Below, one piece after another: positions 16,161 to 24,394 of a stretch of 63,280 bases of DNA (its first letter is position 1; each line of letters starts with the position of its first letter). The notes beneath the pieces were generated by a model. That model was not told the origin of the DNA and ran no database searches. It saw only the letters and a program-made list of their open reading frames with translations. The DNA is from Flavobacteriales bacterium (GTDB taxonomy: Bacteria > Bacteroidota > Bacteroidia > CAIKAF01), in the NCBI GenBank assembly GCA_025055575.1, contig JANWWP010000029.1, positions 1 through 63,280 of the forward strand, given 5' to 3'. Both the position numbers and the translations under genes were made by a program.

Positions 16161-18617
16161 TTAGTTTCTTAAAGGTTTACCGGTTTGAAGGGTGTGTTTG
16201 ATACGTTCCAAAGTTTTACGGGTTCCCAGAAGAGAAAGAAAAGCTTCCCGTTCCAGATCCAGAAGATATTGTTCGCTGACGGGAGTGCGTTCGGAGAGAT
16301 CTCCCCCGCATAGTACATAGCCCAGCTTTTGGGAAATGAGCATGTCATGCTCGCTGATATAACGGCCACTGTACATGGCATTGGCTCCAGCCCACACCAC
16401 CCCCAGGCCTTCGCGTCCTAATACCATGATATCCCGGCGCTGCACGGGCTGTGTATAACCTTCCGAAGCCATCTGTAAAACGGTTTGCTTGGCTACGGAA
16501 ATCCGCCGGTCAAGATGCATCACCACTTTATCCCGGCCGGTTCGGAATATTCCCAATTCATAGGCTTCAAAGCCGCTGGTGGCCACCTTGGCCTGACCGA
16601 TGGTGAGAAAACGCTTTTTCAGGGTGGGGATGCGGATCTCCTCCTCTTTCATTTCATCCGAAGCCCGCAAAGCAAATTCTTTGGTACCACCGCCGGCAGG
16701 AATCAGTCCTACACCCACTTCCACAAGCCCAATATAGGTTTCGGCAGCCGCCACCACCGCATCGGCATGAAGACACAACTCGCAACCGCCGCCTAAGGTG
16801 AGACCCTGCGGTGCGGCTACCACAGGAATGGCGCTGTAACGCACCCGCATCATCGTGTCCTGAAAGGCCTTGATGGCGTAGTTCAATTCGTCCCACTCTT
16901 GTTCCACAGCCATCATGAGAATCATGGCCAGATTGGCACCGGCTGAAAAATTTTCGCCGTTGTTGGCTATCACAAGTCCATTCCAGCCCTCCGATTCGGC
17001 AATGTCGATGGCTTTTCGGATCCCCGCGATCACTTCCCCTCCGATGGCGTTCATTTTAGTGTGAAATTCCAAATTGAGCACGCCATCCCCTAAGTCCAGA
17101 AGGGTGGTGCCGCTGTTGCCCCACACCTTGCGGTTTTCCCTTAAATTATCCAAAATGATGAATGATTCCCGTCCAGGAATTTTTACATAATCTTTTCGAT
17201 TCTGGTCGTAATAGAAGGTATGCCCGTTGAACACCTTGTAGAAACTGGTGAAACCCGACTCTACCATGTCCTGAACCCAGGCCGGCACCTGGTAGCCTTC
17301 GGCCCGCATTGCGTCCAGGGTGGCCGGGAGCCCCAGGGCATCCCACATGGCAAAAGGTCCCATGTGCCACCCAAAACCCGCACACATGGCATCGTCCACT
17401 TTGTAAATCTCATCGGATATCTCAGGAATTCGACGGCTGACATACTCAAATAAGGCATAACCCGTTTTCCGATAAAATGCACCCGCATTGTCCTTACCTG
17501 AAAAAAGGACTTTGAGGCGATCGCGCAGGTTATCGACTTTTTTGGCTTCTTCCAGGGTGGCAAACCGCACTTTTTTCTGGGGTACATATTCCAAGGTGTT
17601 TAAATCCAAAGAGTATATTTCCCCATTGGGCATTTTCTTGTAAAAACCCTGTTTGGTTTTTTGTCCCAGCCATTTGTTTTCCAGCATTTTTTGCAAGTAA
17701 TCCGGCAATTCAAAAAAGCGGGCGGCTTCATCGTGGGGCAGATTGGATTTTAATCCGTTGGCCACATTGGCCAAGGTATCCAAACCTACGACATCGGCGG
17801 TGCGGAAAGTGGCTGACTTGGGACGACCTAACACCGGGCCGGTGAGTTTATCCACTTCCTCCACCGTGAGGCCCATCTCACGGATGTTGTGAAACAGAGC
17901 CATGATACCAAACACACCGATGCGGTTGGCGATGAATGCCGGGGTGTCTTTGCACAAAACAGTGGTTTTTCCCAGAAAACGGCTGCCATAATCCATCCAA
18001 AACTCAACAATTTCCGGGTCGGTTTTCGGTCCTGGAATGATTTCAAGGAGACGCAGATAGCGCGGCGGGTTGAAAAAGTGGGTGCCGCAAAAGTGGCGGG
18101 CAAAATCTTCACTCCGGCCTTCAACCAGAGCCGCCATGGGAATGCCCGATGTGTTGGACGTGATGAGCGTGCCGGGCCGCCGGTATTTTTCTACTTTTTC
18201 AAAAAGAGATCGTTTGATGTCCAGCCTTTCTGTGACCACTTCGATCACCCAGTCACATTGGGCAATTGCGGGTAGATCATCGTCAAAATTACCCAACCTT
18301 ATGCGCCGCAACACCTCTTTTGAATACAGAGGGGAGGGATTCAGTTTTTTAGCGGCCTCAAAAGCGCTATTTACCAGGCGGTTGCGCACGATTTTATCCT
18401 GAAGACTCAGGCCTTTTTTCTGCTCTTCCGGGGTGAGTTCAAAAGGAACAATATCCAGCAGAAGGACGTCCAAGCCAATACCCGAGAGGAGGAGCGCAAT
18501 CTGGGAACCCATAACCCCCGAACCCAGGACAGCCACTTTACGGATGTGCCGTCGGGGGCTTGGATTGCTCCGATCTTTTGCTGGAGCCTGAACAGGAGAG
18601 TCAGCTAGTGTTTCCAT
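16161..18617 (-). CDS. fadN: 3-hydroxyacyl-CoA dehydrogenase / enoyl-CoA hydratase (FadN-type)
   Basis: This 818-residue fusion does two beta-oxidation steps, hydration and NAD-dependent oxidation. The dehydrogenase part comes first: Rossmann motif VLGSGVMGSQIA near residue 32, then THFFNPPRYLRLLEII. The enoyl-CoA hydratase part lies at about 500-720 (GLVIANNGENFSAGAN, APQGLTLGGGCELCL). This domain order matches Bacillus FadN and not E. coli FadB, whose hydratase is N-terminal. It is the first gene of the operon, with a TAATTTTG box 18 bases before the ATG. Confidence 0.9.
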   Translation of the reverse strand: METLADSPVQAPAKDRSNPSPRRHIRKVAVLGSGVMGSQIALLLSGIGLDVLLLDIVPFELTPEEQKKGLSLQDKIVRNRLVNSAFEAAKKLNPSPLYSKEVLRRIRLGNFDDDLPAIAQCDWVIEVVTERLDIKRSLFEKVEKYRRPGTLITSNTSGIPMAALVEGRSEDFARHFCGTHFFNPPRYLRLLEIIPGPKTDPEIVEFWMDYGSRFLGKTTVLCKDTPAFIANRIGVFGIMALFHNIREMGLTVEEVDKLTGPVLGRPKSATFRTADVVGLDTLANVANGLKSNLPHDEAARFFELPDYLQKMLENKWLGQKTKQGFYKKMPNGEIYSLDLNTLEYVPQKKVRFATLEEAKKVDNLRDRLKVLFSGKDNAGAFYRKTGYALFEYVSRRIPEISDEIYKVDDAMCAGFGWHMGPFAMWDALGLPATLDAMRAEGYQVPAWVQDMVESGFTSFYKVFNGHTFYYDQNRKDYVKIPGRESFIILDNLRENRKVWGNSGTTLLDLGDGVLNLEFHTKMNAIGGEVIAGIRKAIDIAESEGWNGLVIANNGENFSAGANLAMILMMAVEQEWDELNYAIKAFQDTMMRVRYSAIPVVAAPQGLTLGGGCELCLHADAVVAAAETYIGLVEVGVGLIPAGGGTKEFALRASDEMKEEEIRIPTLKKRFLTIGQAKVATSGFEAYELGIFRTGRDKVVMHLDRRISVAKQTVLQMASEGYTQPVQRRDIMVLGREGLGVVWAGANAMYSGRYISEHDMLISQKLGYVLCGGDLSERTPVSEQYLLDLEREAFLSLLGTRKTLERIKHTLQTGKPLRN

Positions 18618-18635
18618 GAAAACGAATTATTGCAT

Positions 18636-18643
18636 CAAAATTA
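18636..18643 (-). promoter_or_regulatory. Putative -7 box for fadN-fadA
   Basis: TAATTTTG on the minus strand, 18 bases before the ATG at 18617, the same spacing as for the DUF1571 operon. Confidence 0.5.
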
Positions 18644-18667
18644 AGGAAAAAAATGTAGGCTTGCATA

Positions 18668-18701
18668 CATTATGGATAATGACGGTGTCGCGAAACCGTC
18701 A
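18668..18701. terminator. Two adjacent inverted repeats between split transketolase and fadN
   Basis: CATTAT-GG-ATAATG (18668-18681) and TGACGGT-8 bases-ACCGTCA (18680-18701) lie side by side, sharing two bases. They are about 110 bases downstream of the transketolase stop and just upstream of the fadN promoter box. They may terminate the gatB-transketolase operon or act as an operator for fadN; neither T-tract nor known operator was recognised. Confidence 0.35.
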
Positions 18702-18811
18702 CCCGAACTTAAGCGCTTATGCTCTTAAATAGCCGTATCTTTGGTAAACCTCTGGAGAAAACGGCAAGTACCAAATTCCCCACACGTGGCAGAGGTCTTA
18801 CCTCGTTGAAA

Positions 18812-19756
18812 TCAGGCTTCGGCCATGGGCCGTTCCTTTCTCCAAGCCAGTACGCGTTCAGCCACGTCCTCGCCCAGCAAGCGGTGATGCCGCAATACGT
18901 CCGCCAGAAGACCCGGCGTGAACCACGAATGGCCAAGAGAAATACTCATGACCTCCGGTAGGGATGTGCCCGAAGCCTGGAGAGAACCCATATTTTCCGC
19001 CAACCACTCTTTAAATAAGCTGGTCAATCCGCCCCGTTGAAAATGATCTTCGACACACACCACCAAGGCGCCCCAGGTACAAGCCTGGCGCAAAGCATGT
19101 TCATCCAAAGGTCTGAGGGATCGCATATTAGCCACTGCGACGCGAATACCGGATTTTTCGAGAATCGAGGCGGCTTTCATCACTTCCGGCAGCAACATGC
19201 CTGCCACCAGAAAAACAACATCCGCCGGGCCTTCCAGCATCCATTCGGCCAGCCCGGGCACATAAGGCTTATGCTGAAGGCCTGAAGATAAGTGCACCGC
19301 CCGAAGGTAGGCCGGTTTGGGACTTTCCCAGACAGCCTGGCACATGAGCAACATGTCTTCCAGGTCGGCGGGACAATAAACCTCCATACCCGGTATGCCG
19401 AGCATCAGTGCCATATCCTCAATGGCCTGATGGGTGGCCCCGTTAGCATCGCTTAAAAGCCCCGGAATAAAACCCGTGAACTTAACGGGCAGTCCCGGAA
19501 TTCCCACATCCGTGCGCACAAATTCAAAGGCACGCATGGTGAGAAAAGCGGCCAAAGCATGACACACCACCCGGCGCCCCTGAAGAGCCAACCCGGCCGC
19601 CATGCCTACCATTGTTTGTTCGGTGATACCTGTGTCCACGAAACGGGACCCTAAAACCCCCGGTAGATTGCGGATGAGGGCGCGGTTTTCGGCCGTGAGC
19701 ACAAGGGCATCCGGGTGTTTTTGACAAAATTTCTCTAATTCTTTTTCGTAGGACAT
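18812..19756 (-). CDS. Transketolase, C-terminal subunit
   Basis: This 314-residue protein covers the pyrimidine-binding and C-terminal domains of transketolase. The motif RFVDTGITEQTMVGMAAGLA near residue 37 contains the conserved Glu that activates thiamine diphosphate. Its partner, the N-terminal subunit, is encoded 14 bases upstream. Together they would move two-carbon units in the pentose phosphate pathway, or act on a special sugar; split transketolases occur in many lineages. It is the last gene of the gatB operon. Confidence 0.9.
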   Translation of the reverse strand: MSYEKELEKFCQKHPDALVLTAENRALIRNLPGVLGSRFVDTGITEQTMVGMAAGLALQGRRVVCHALAAFLTMRAFEFVRTDVGIPGLPVKFTGFIPGLLSDANGATHQAIEDMALMLGIPGMEVYCPADLEDMLLMCQAVWESPKPAYLRAVHLSSGLQHKPYVPGLAEWMLEGPADVVFLVAGMLLPEVMKAASILEKSGIRVAVANMRSLRPLDEHALRQACTWGALVVCVEDHFQRGGLTSLFKEWLAENMGSLQASGTSLPEVMSISLGHSWFTPGLLADVLRHHRLLGEDVAERVLAWRKERPMAEA

Positions 19757-19770
19757 GTCAGATAATTCAC

Positions 19771-20631
19771 TTAACGAACCACTAAACCCTCAGAGGATAG
19801 ATGTGCGTCTGCCTGGCCATGCAATTCTTCCACCAGCTTCTCCACCTCGGCCGGAGAAAAATTGCAGAACCAACGATCAGCTCTTTCTTCCAGGCTTTTA
19901 ACGCCTTTGCCCCGGAGCGTATCACAAATGACCACGTGCGGGGCCGTTCCCTGAAGGTCCAGGTTAGAAAAGCCGTGATGGAGCTTATACATATCGTGCC
20001 CATTGACCCGCCGCACCTGACAGCCAAAAGCACGAAACTTCTCTTCCAGGGGCTCCAGGGGAATAAGCTCCTCCGTACGCATATTAGCCTGAAACCAATT
20101 CCTATCCACCGCCAGGATGTAGTTGCCAAGTTTGAGGGCAGAAGCCACCAGCAATGTTTCCCACACACTGCCTTCGTTGAGCTCTCCATCCCCTGCCACC
20201 ACCACCACGCGGTTGGGCATTCCGCGCAGTTTTAAATCCAGAGCCACGCCCAAGGCCACGGATGGCAAGTGGCCCAGAGAACCGGAATGGAATTCTACCC
20301 CTGGTACATGGGTGTTGGGGTGCCAATAAATATGGTCGGAAGTTTTCAGGTGGTTTTTAAGCCGTTCCAGAGGAAAATACCCCAATTCAGCAAGTGTGGC
20401 ATACAAGGCCGGCACATCATGGCCTTTTGAAAGAAAAATTCGATCCCGGGACGGATCGTTCACTTTTTCGGGCCCCAGATTAAAATCGCCTGAAGCATAG
20501 AGATAGACGATGAGGTCCGTGCAGGATAGCGAAGCGCCTGTGAAGCAACCACCCCCCGTGCTCAGACGCAGGATGTGCTGCCGGACCTTAAAAGCCAATT
20601 TTTGCAATTCTATTGCTTTTTGAGGGGTCAT
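19771..20631 (-). CDS. Transketolase, N-terminal (ThDP-binding) subunit
   Basis: This subunit binds the diphosphate of thiamine diphosphate. Motifs are FLSKGHDVPALYATLAELG, GSLGHLPSVALG and the ThDP motif VVVAGDGELNEGSVWE ending near NYILAVDRN. I chose ATG 20631 (MTPQKAIEL), 286 residues, because a longer frame from 20706 would overlap the upstream membrane-protein gene and adds no family sequence. It is 11 bases downstream of that gene and 14 bases upstream of the C-terminal subunit. Confidence 0.9.
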   Translation of the reverse strand: MTPQKAIELQKLAFKVRQHILRLSTGGGCFTGASLSCTDLIVYLYASGDFNLGPEKVNDPSRDRIFLSKGHDVPALYATLAELGYFPLERLKNHLKTSDHIYWHPNTHVPGVEFHSGSLGHLPSVALGVALDLKLRGMPNRVVVVAGDGELNEGSVWETLLVASALKLGNYILAVDRNWFQANMRTEELIPLEPLEEKFRAFGCQVRRVNGHDMYKLHHGFSNLDLQGTAPHVVICDTLRGKGVKSLEERADRWFCNFSPAEVEKLVEELHGQADAHLSSEGLVVR

Positions 20632-20642
20632 ATGGCGTAATA

Positions 20643-20909
20643 TTAACTCTTGGCGGTGGTTTTGCGAAATATTTTTATTAGAGCATACGCGGCCACCGTC
20701 ACCCACACCACATTGACGGCCATGCTTGGATAGGCCCTCAGGTAGCCTGTGTTGATGATTAAAAAAATGGCGCCAAATATGTTAATCCAATGATACAAAG
20801 GGCTCTGATTGTTGACTTTTCCCAACGAGATGAGCGCAAAGGCCAGAAGCACTAAAAAGCCGCCGGCCCACCCTATGAGGTCAATCCAGAAATCCTGCGT
20901 GAAATGCAT
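20643..20909 (-). CDS. Small membrane protein, CBU_0592 family-like
   Basis: An 88-residue protein with three predicted membrane segments (about 9-29, 38-57 and 63-82). The pattern WIDLIGWAGGFLVLLAFALIS and HWINIFGAIFLIINTGY resembles the CBU_0592 family of small membrane proteins, distantly like SemiSWEET or PnuC half-transporters. Function is unknown. It lies between gatB (7 bases upstream) and the transketolase subunits (11 bases downstream). Confidence 0.7.
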   Translation of the reverse strand: MHFTQDFWIDLIGWAGGFLVLLAFALISLGKVNNQSPLYHWINIFGAIFLIINTGYLRAYPSMAVNVVWVTVAAYALIKIFRKTTAKS

Positions 20910-20916
20910 GCTGGGA

Positions 20917-22395
20917 TCAATTTTTAAGCAATTCCGACAAAACCTGCCCGGCTTTTTTGGGATTGGCCCTCCCGCCGGTTTTTTTCATCAATTCTCCCAT
21001 AAAAAAACCCTGAAGCCCCTTTTTCCCATTTTTATACTCCGCTACTTTTTGTGGGAAATTATCCAGTATTTCCAGAAGGATCTGCCGCAATTGATGGTCT
21101 TCCATTTCTTCCATCAGAATTCCAAGCGCGCGGGCCAAGTCCTCCAAACCGGCATCCTGGTTTTCAGGAAGGCAGGCTGCCGGCAGGAGGGTGGCTGCCG
21201 CCTGGCTGTGGCTCACTTTTTCGGCGCGTACAAGGGCAATGATGGTGGCCAGGCGTTGGGGGGAGAGCGGGAAATCTGCAAGGGTTTGCCCCTGTTCATT
21301 AAGCCATTGGCTTACGGGCCCCAGGAGCCAGTTGGCAGCTTCCTTGGGTGTGGCCTGGCAGTCAAGCAGTTTTAAAAAATAATCGGCCAACAGGCGCTCC
21401 TCACTCAGGCGGTCGGCTTCATATTCCGATAAGCCATACTCATGGAGGCATAACCTTTTGATATCGTCAGGCAGGTGGCCCATCGCGGCCTTTTGTTCCT
21501 GGATAAAAGAGGGCGTGAGCACAAGCGGCGGCAGATCAGGCTCCGGGAAATAGCGGTAATCGTGGGCTTGTTCTTTGCTGCGCATGGACAAGGTGAGGCC
21601 CTGGACGGCATCAAAAGTGCGGGTTTCCTGATGGATTTTTTCGCCCCGCAGAAGGGCCTCTGTCTGGCGCTCGAATTCATATTCTATGGCCCGCATCACA
21701 TGACGGAAAGAATTCATGTTTTTCACTTCCACTTTGGTGCCCAGGGCGGGGCTTCCTTTGGGTCGAACGGAAATATTGGCATCGCAGCGTAATGAACCTT
21801 CCTCCATGTTGCCGTCGCTCACCCCCAGCCACCGCACAAGCCGCCGGATGCGCGCCACATAATTATAGGCCTGGCGCGGATGACGAATGTCGGGCCGCGA
21901 CACGATTTCCACCAGGGGCGCACCGGCGCGGTTGAAATCGACCAAGGTTTCGTAAGGATCCTGATCGTGGAGGCTCTTTCCGGCATCTTCTTCCAAATGA
22001 ATGCGCTCAATTCCCACCCGCATGGGCTGGCCGTTTTCATCTTCAATTTCAAGATACCCATCGTAGCAAAGCGGCGTTTCGGACTGGGTGATCTGGTATC
22101 CTTTGGGAAGGTCAGGGTAGAAATAGTTCTTTCGGGCAAAATAACTTTTTTCGCGGATTTTGCAATTCAATGCAAGCCCCAGGCGGGTGGCCAGTTCCAC
22201 GGCACGGGCATTCAGACGCGGTAAAGCCCCCGGCAGGCCTAATGTCACCGGGCTCACCAATGTGTTAGGCGGCGCACCATACTCAAACGACTCGCCAGAA
22301 AAGGCTTTAGTATCGGTGTGCAACTGCACATGAATCTCCAGGCCGGCCACCAGCTCAAAATCATCCTGATTCACGCCGTCAAAAGTACATGACAC
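20917..22395 (-). CDS. gatB: Asp/Glu-tRNA amidotransferase subunit B
   Basis: GatB binds tRNA and, with GatA and GatC, converts Glu-tRNA(Gln) or Asp-tRNA(Asn) to the amidated form. The N-terminal catalytic part shows VAGLEIHVQL, FYPDLPKGYQITQSE and MEEGSLRCDANISVRPKG. The C-terminal YqeY-like tail ends in a typical manner. The start is uncertain: GTG 22395 is the first, but a TACTTTTG box at 22380-22387 makes GTG 22374 likely as a leaderless start. gatA and gatC are not in the window. Confidence 0.94.
   Translation of the reverse strand: MSCTFDGVNQDDFELVAGLEIHVQLHTDTKAFSGESFEYGAPPNTLVSPVTLGLPGALPRLNARAVELATRLGLALNCKIREKSYFARKNYFYPDLPKGYQITQSETPLCYDGYLEIEDENGQPMRVGIERIHLEEDAGKSLHDQDPYETLVDFNRAGAPLVEIVSRPDIRHPRQAYNYVARIRRLVRWLGVSDGNMEEGSLRCDANISVRPKGSPALGTKVEVKNMNSFRHVMRAIEYEFERQTEALLRGEKIHQETRTFDAVQGLTLSMRSKEQAHDYRYFPEPDLPPLVLTPSFIQEQKAAMGHLPDDIKRLCLHEYGLSEYEADRLSEERLLADYFLKLLDCQATPKEAANWLLGPVSQWLNEQGQTLADFPLSPQRLATIIALVRAEKVSHSQAAATLLPAACLPENQDAGLEDLARALGILMEEMEDHQLRQILLEILDNFPQKVAEYKNGKKGLQGFFMGELMKKTGGRANPKKAGQVLSELLKN
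22380..22387 (-). promoter_or_regulatory. Putative -7 box for the gatB operon
   Basis: TACTTTTG on the minus strand, five bases before an in-frame GTG (22374). It overlaps the longer version of the gatB reading frame, so it also decides the start. Confidence 0.5.
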
Positions 22396-22516
22396 AGGCC
22401 TCTTGTTGGCAGGCTTTTCCTTTATTCAAAGGCATGGGCCAGCTGAATGCGCATGGACTGCCCACTTCTGATGATTGTCAATAATCTGCACGGGCTGGAA
22501 AGATTTCTATTAATTT

Positions 22517-22524
22517 TACTTTTG
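22517..22524 (+). promoter_or_regulatory. Putative -7 box for the 34-residue membrane protein gene
   Basis: TACTTTTG, nine bases before the ATG at 22534; matches TAnnTTTG. Confidence 0.5.
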
Positions 22525-22533
22525 CAGCCCGAA

Positions 22534-22638
22534 ATGTTTCAGGAACTGCTGGCCCTAATCCTGATTTGCGGTGCAGCCCTAAGCCTTTTTTTCACGCTGC
22601 GGCGTCCCAAAAATTCCTGCGGCAACTGTAAAAAATAA
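22534..22638 (+). CDS. 34-residue Cys-rich membrane protein (FeoB-associated type)
   Basis: One hydrophobic segment (about residues 5-21) is followed by a basic stretch and a C-terminal CGNC motif ending in two lysines. This layout resembles small FeoB-associated Cys-rich membrane proteins, thought to bind iron or a metal near the membrane. A TACTTTTG box just upstream supports the ATG at 22534. No feoAB is in the window, so the family link rests on shape alone. Confidence 0.55.
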   Translation: MFQELLALILICGAALSLFFTLRRPKNSCGNCKK

Positions 22639-22675
22639 ACTTTTGAAGGTGTGTTGGCAATTTCCCTTTGGATGT

Positions 22676-23608
22676 TTGAGAAAACAACTCTTTATTCATC
22701 TTGCGACGGCCCTTCTTTGCGTCCGGCTTTCGGCTCAGGGAGCTCCCAAGGATAGTGTAAAACATTGGCGCTGGAGCGCCATCCCTTCTATCAACCTGAA
22801 TCAGGCATACTTCAGTGATTCTTGGACGGGCGGCGGCATCAATTCCATAGCCATTGCCGGTAATTTGGATGGCTTTGCTGCATACATGAAAAACCGATGG
22901 ACCTGGACCAGCACATTGGCTCTTCGCTACGGTATTATCCGAAACAAAGGACAGGAGTGGAGAAAAAACCTGGACATAATAGATCTGGCCACCAAACTGG
23001 ATTACAAATTTGCCCGCAGCTGGAGGGCTTTTTTCAGTTTTAACCATCTGAACCAATTCGCCCCGGGTTATCGTTTTCTGGGTGTATTTGACAGCTCTGG
23101 CAGAGAGCAAAAAACGCGCATATCCTCATTTTGTGCCCCCTGTTACTTTATGGAAAATCTGGGTATTGAATTCAGACCCTGGAGCCAGAAAGACAATCAG
23201 CCCATCAAGTGGTTTTATGCCAATCTGGGGTTACTGGCCATGCGACAAACTTTAGTGATAGATACCACACTGCATCAGACAGTGCCTGAGAATTACGGTG
23301 TGAACGTGGGAAAAATTTTGCGCAACCAATTGGGGTTTAGTCTGGAATTTGGCTTCAATAAAGACCTCGCAAAAAATGTCAATCTCCTCTTTCGTTACCG
23401 CTTGTTCAATGATCACCGGAGTTTCAAACCGCAGGATGTGATCCACCGCGCCGATCTCACCTTTTCGGCCTTCGTGCTCAAATTTCTTCGGGTAACGCTC
23501 ACCGGCATTATGATGTACGACATTGCCATGGAAAAGCGCGTGCAATGGAATCAGGCTCTGGCTTTGGGAATAGGGTACCGCTTTGCGAATTTTAAAGATA
23601 AGAAGTAA
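22676..23608 (+). CDS. DUF3078 outer-membrane-type protein
   Basis: A Bacteroidetes DUF3078 protein with a signal peptide and repeated amphipathic beta strands ending in aromatic residues, as in outer membrane barrels. Family hallmarks are WRWSAIPSINLNQAYFSDSW and KNRWTWTSTLALRYG. I chose TTG 22676, which gives the signal peptide RKQLFIHLATALLCVRLSAQ; in-frame TTG 22643 and GTG 22649 upstream are possible. Function is unknown. It follows the small Cys-rich gene closely. Confidence 0.78.
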   Translation: MRKQLFIHLATALLCVRLSAQGAPKDSVKHWRWSAIPSINLNQAYFSDSWTGGGINSIAIAGNLDGFAAYMKNRWTWTSTLALRYGIIRNKGQEWRKNLDIIDLATKLDYKFARSWRAFFSFNHLNQFAPGYRFLGVFDSSGREQKTRISSFCAPCYFMENLGIEFRPWSQKDNQPIKWFYANLGLLAMRQTLVIDTTLHQTVPENYGVNVGKILRNQLGFSLEFGFNKDLAKNVNLLFRYRLFNDHRSFKPQDVIHRADLTFSAFVLKFLRVTLTGIMMYDIAMEKRVQWNQALALGIGYRFANFKDKK

Positions 23609-23621
23609 ATTCAGGGCGTGC

Positions 23622-23642
23622 AGGGGAAATATTTGATCCCCT
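23622..23642 (+). terminator. Weak hairpin after the DUF3078 gene
   Basis: AGGGGA-9 bases-TCCCCT, 14 bases after the DUF3078 stop, followed by an A-rich and not a T-rich run. Possible terminator only. Confidence 0.3.
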
Positions 23643-23737
23643 CTCTAAAAAATTTGATTTCAGCCCCATCCGAGCCGAATCTTTTCCATGAAGTGTGGCC
23701 GAAAATAGTTTACAATAATTTAGCAATCCAAGGAATT

Positions 23738-23745
23738 TACTTTTG
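23738..23745 (+). promoter_or_regulatory. Putative -7 box for purN-parE
   Basis: TACTTTTG, 55 bases before the purN GTG. A weaker match TAAACTTG (one mismatch) lies at 23789-23796, four bases before the start, and could be the true one. Confidence 0.4.
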
Positions 23746-23800
23746 GACGCTTAGGGAGTTCCATCGGAGCCTAATGAGTGACGGTTTGTAAACTTGCTTC

Positions 23801-24394
23801 GTGATACGTCTTGCAGTGTGGGCCTCCGGCCAGGGCAGCAACGCCGAAATCCTGTGGCGGTATTTTGAACTCCACCCGAAAATAAGAGTAGTCCATGTGG
23901 TGTGCAGCCACCCTAAGGCTGCGGTTCTGGAGAAAGCACAGCGGTCCGGCTTGGACATAAGCCTCTATCCCCATCCTGAAAAGACGACAGAGAACTTGCT
24001 AAAAATTTTTCAAGAAAAAGATATTCAGGGACATCTCCTGGCCGGATATTTAAAACCGGTGCCCGAGGCCATTATTTGCTGCTACCGACACCGTATTTTG
24101 AATATACACCCTTCCCTTTTGCCCAAATATGGCGGCCGGGGCATGTATGGATTGCACGTGCACAGGGCCGTGGTGCAGGGGCGGGAAGCCTGGAGCGGCA
24201 TCAGTATTCACTGCGTTACGGAGCAATACGACCAGGGCCCCGTCCTGTTTCAGGCACAAATTCCTGTACCTCAGGGCGCCACTCCCGAAGATCTCAGCCT
24301 GTTGATAAAAGACCTGGAGCACCGGTATTATGCCCCGGTGGCAGAGGCCTATTTTTGCGGAGAACTGCCTCATGTTGCCACAGGCCACCCCTGA
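23801..24394 (+). CDS. purN: Phosphoribosylglycinamide formyltransferase
   Basis: This purine-pathway enzyme moves a formyl group from 10-formyl-THF to GAR. The catalytic residues are all present: Asn101 and His103 in [10 protein letters not shown] and Asp144 in [11 protein letters not shown]. The N-terminal nucleotide motif ASGQGSNAE is intact. The start codon is GTG 23801, and 197 residues is normal. It overlaps parE by 23 bases. Confidence 0.95.
   Translation: MIRLAVWASGQGSNAEILWRYFELHPKIRVVHVVCSHPKAAVLEKAQRSGLDISLYPHPEKTTENLLKIFQEKDIQGHLLAGYLKPVPEAIICCYRHRILNIHPSLLPKYGGRGMYGLHVHRAVVQGREAWSGISIHCVTEQYDQGPVLFQAQIPVPQGATPEDLSLLIKDLEHRYYAPVAEAYFCGELPHVATGHP

Noticed and set aside
18736-18743. 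TATCTTTG on the plus strand just beyond the transketolase C-subunit stop
   Set aside because: It matches the -7 box but no reading frame or RNA follows that I can support; chance matches are expected about every 4 kb per strand.
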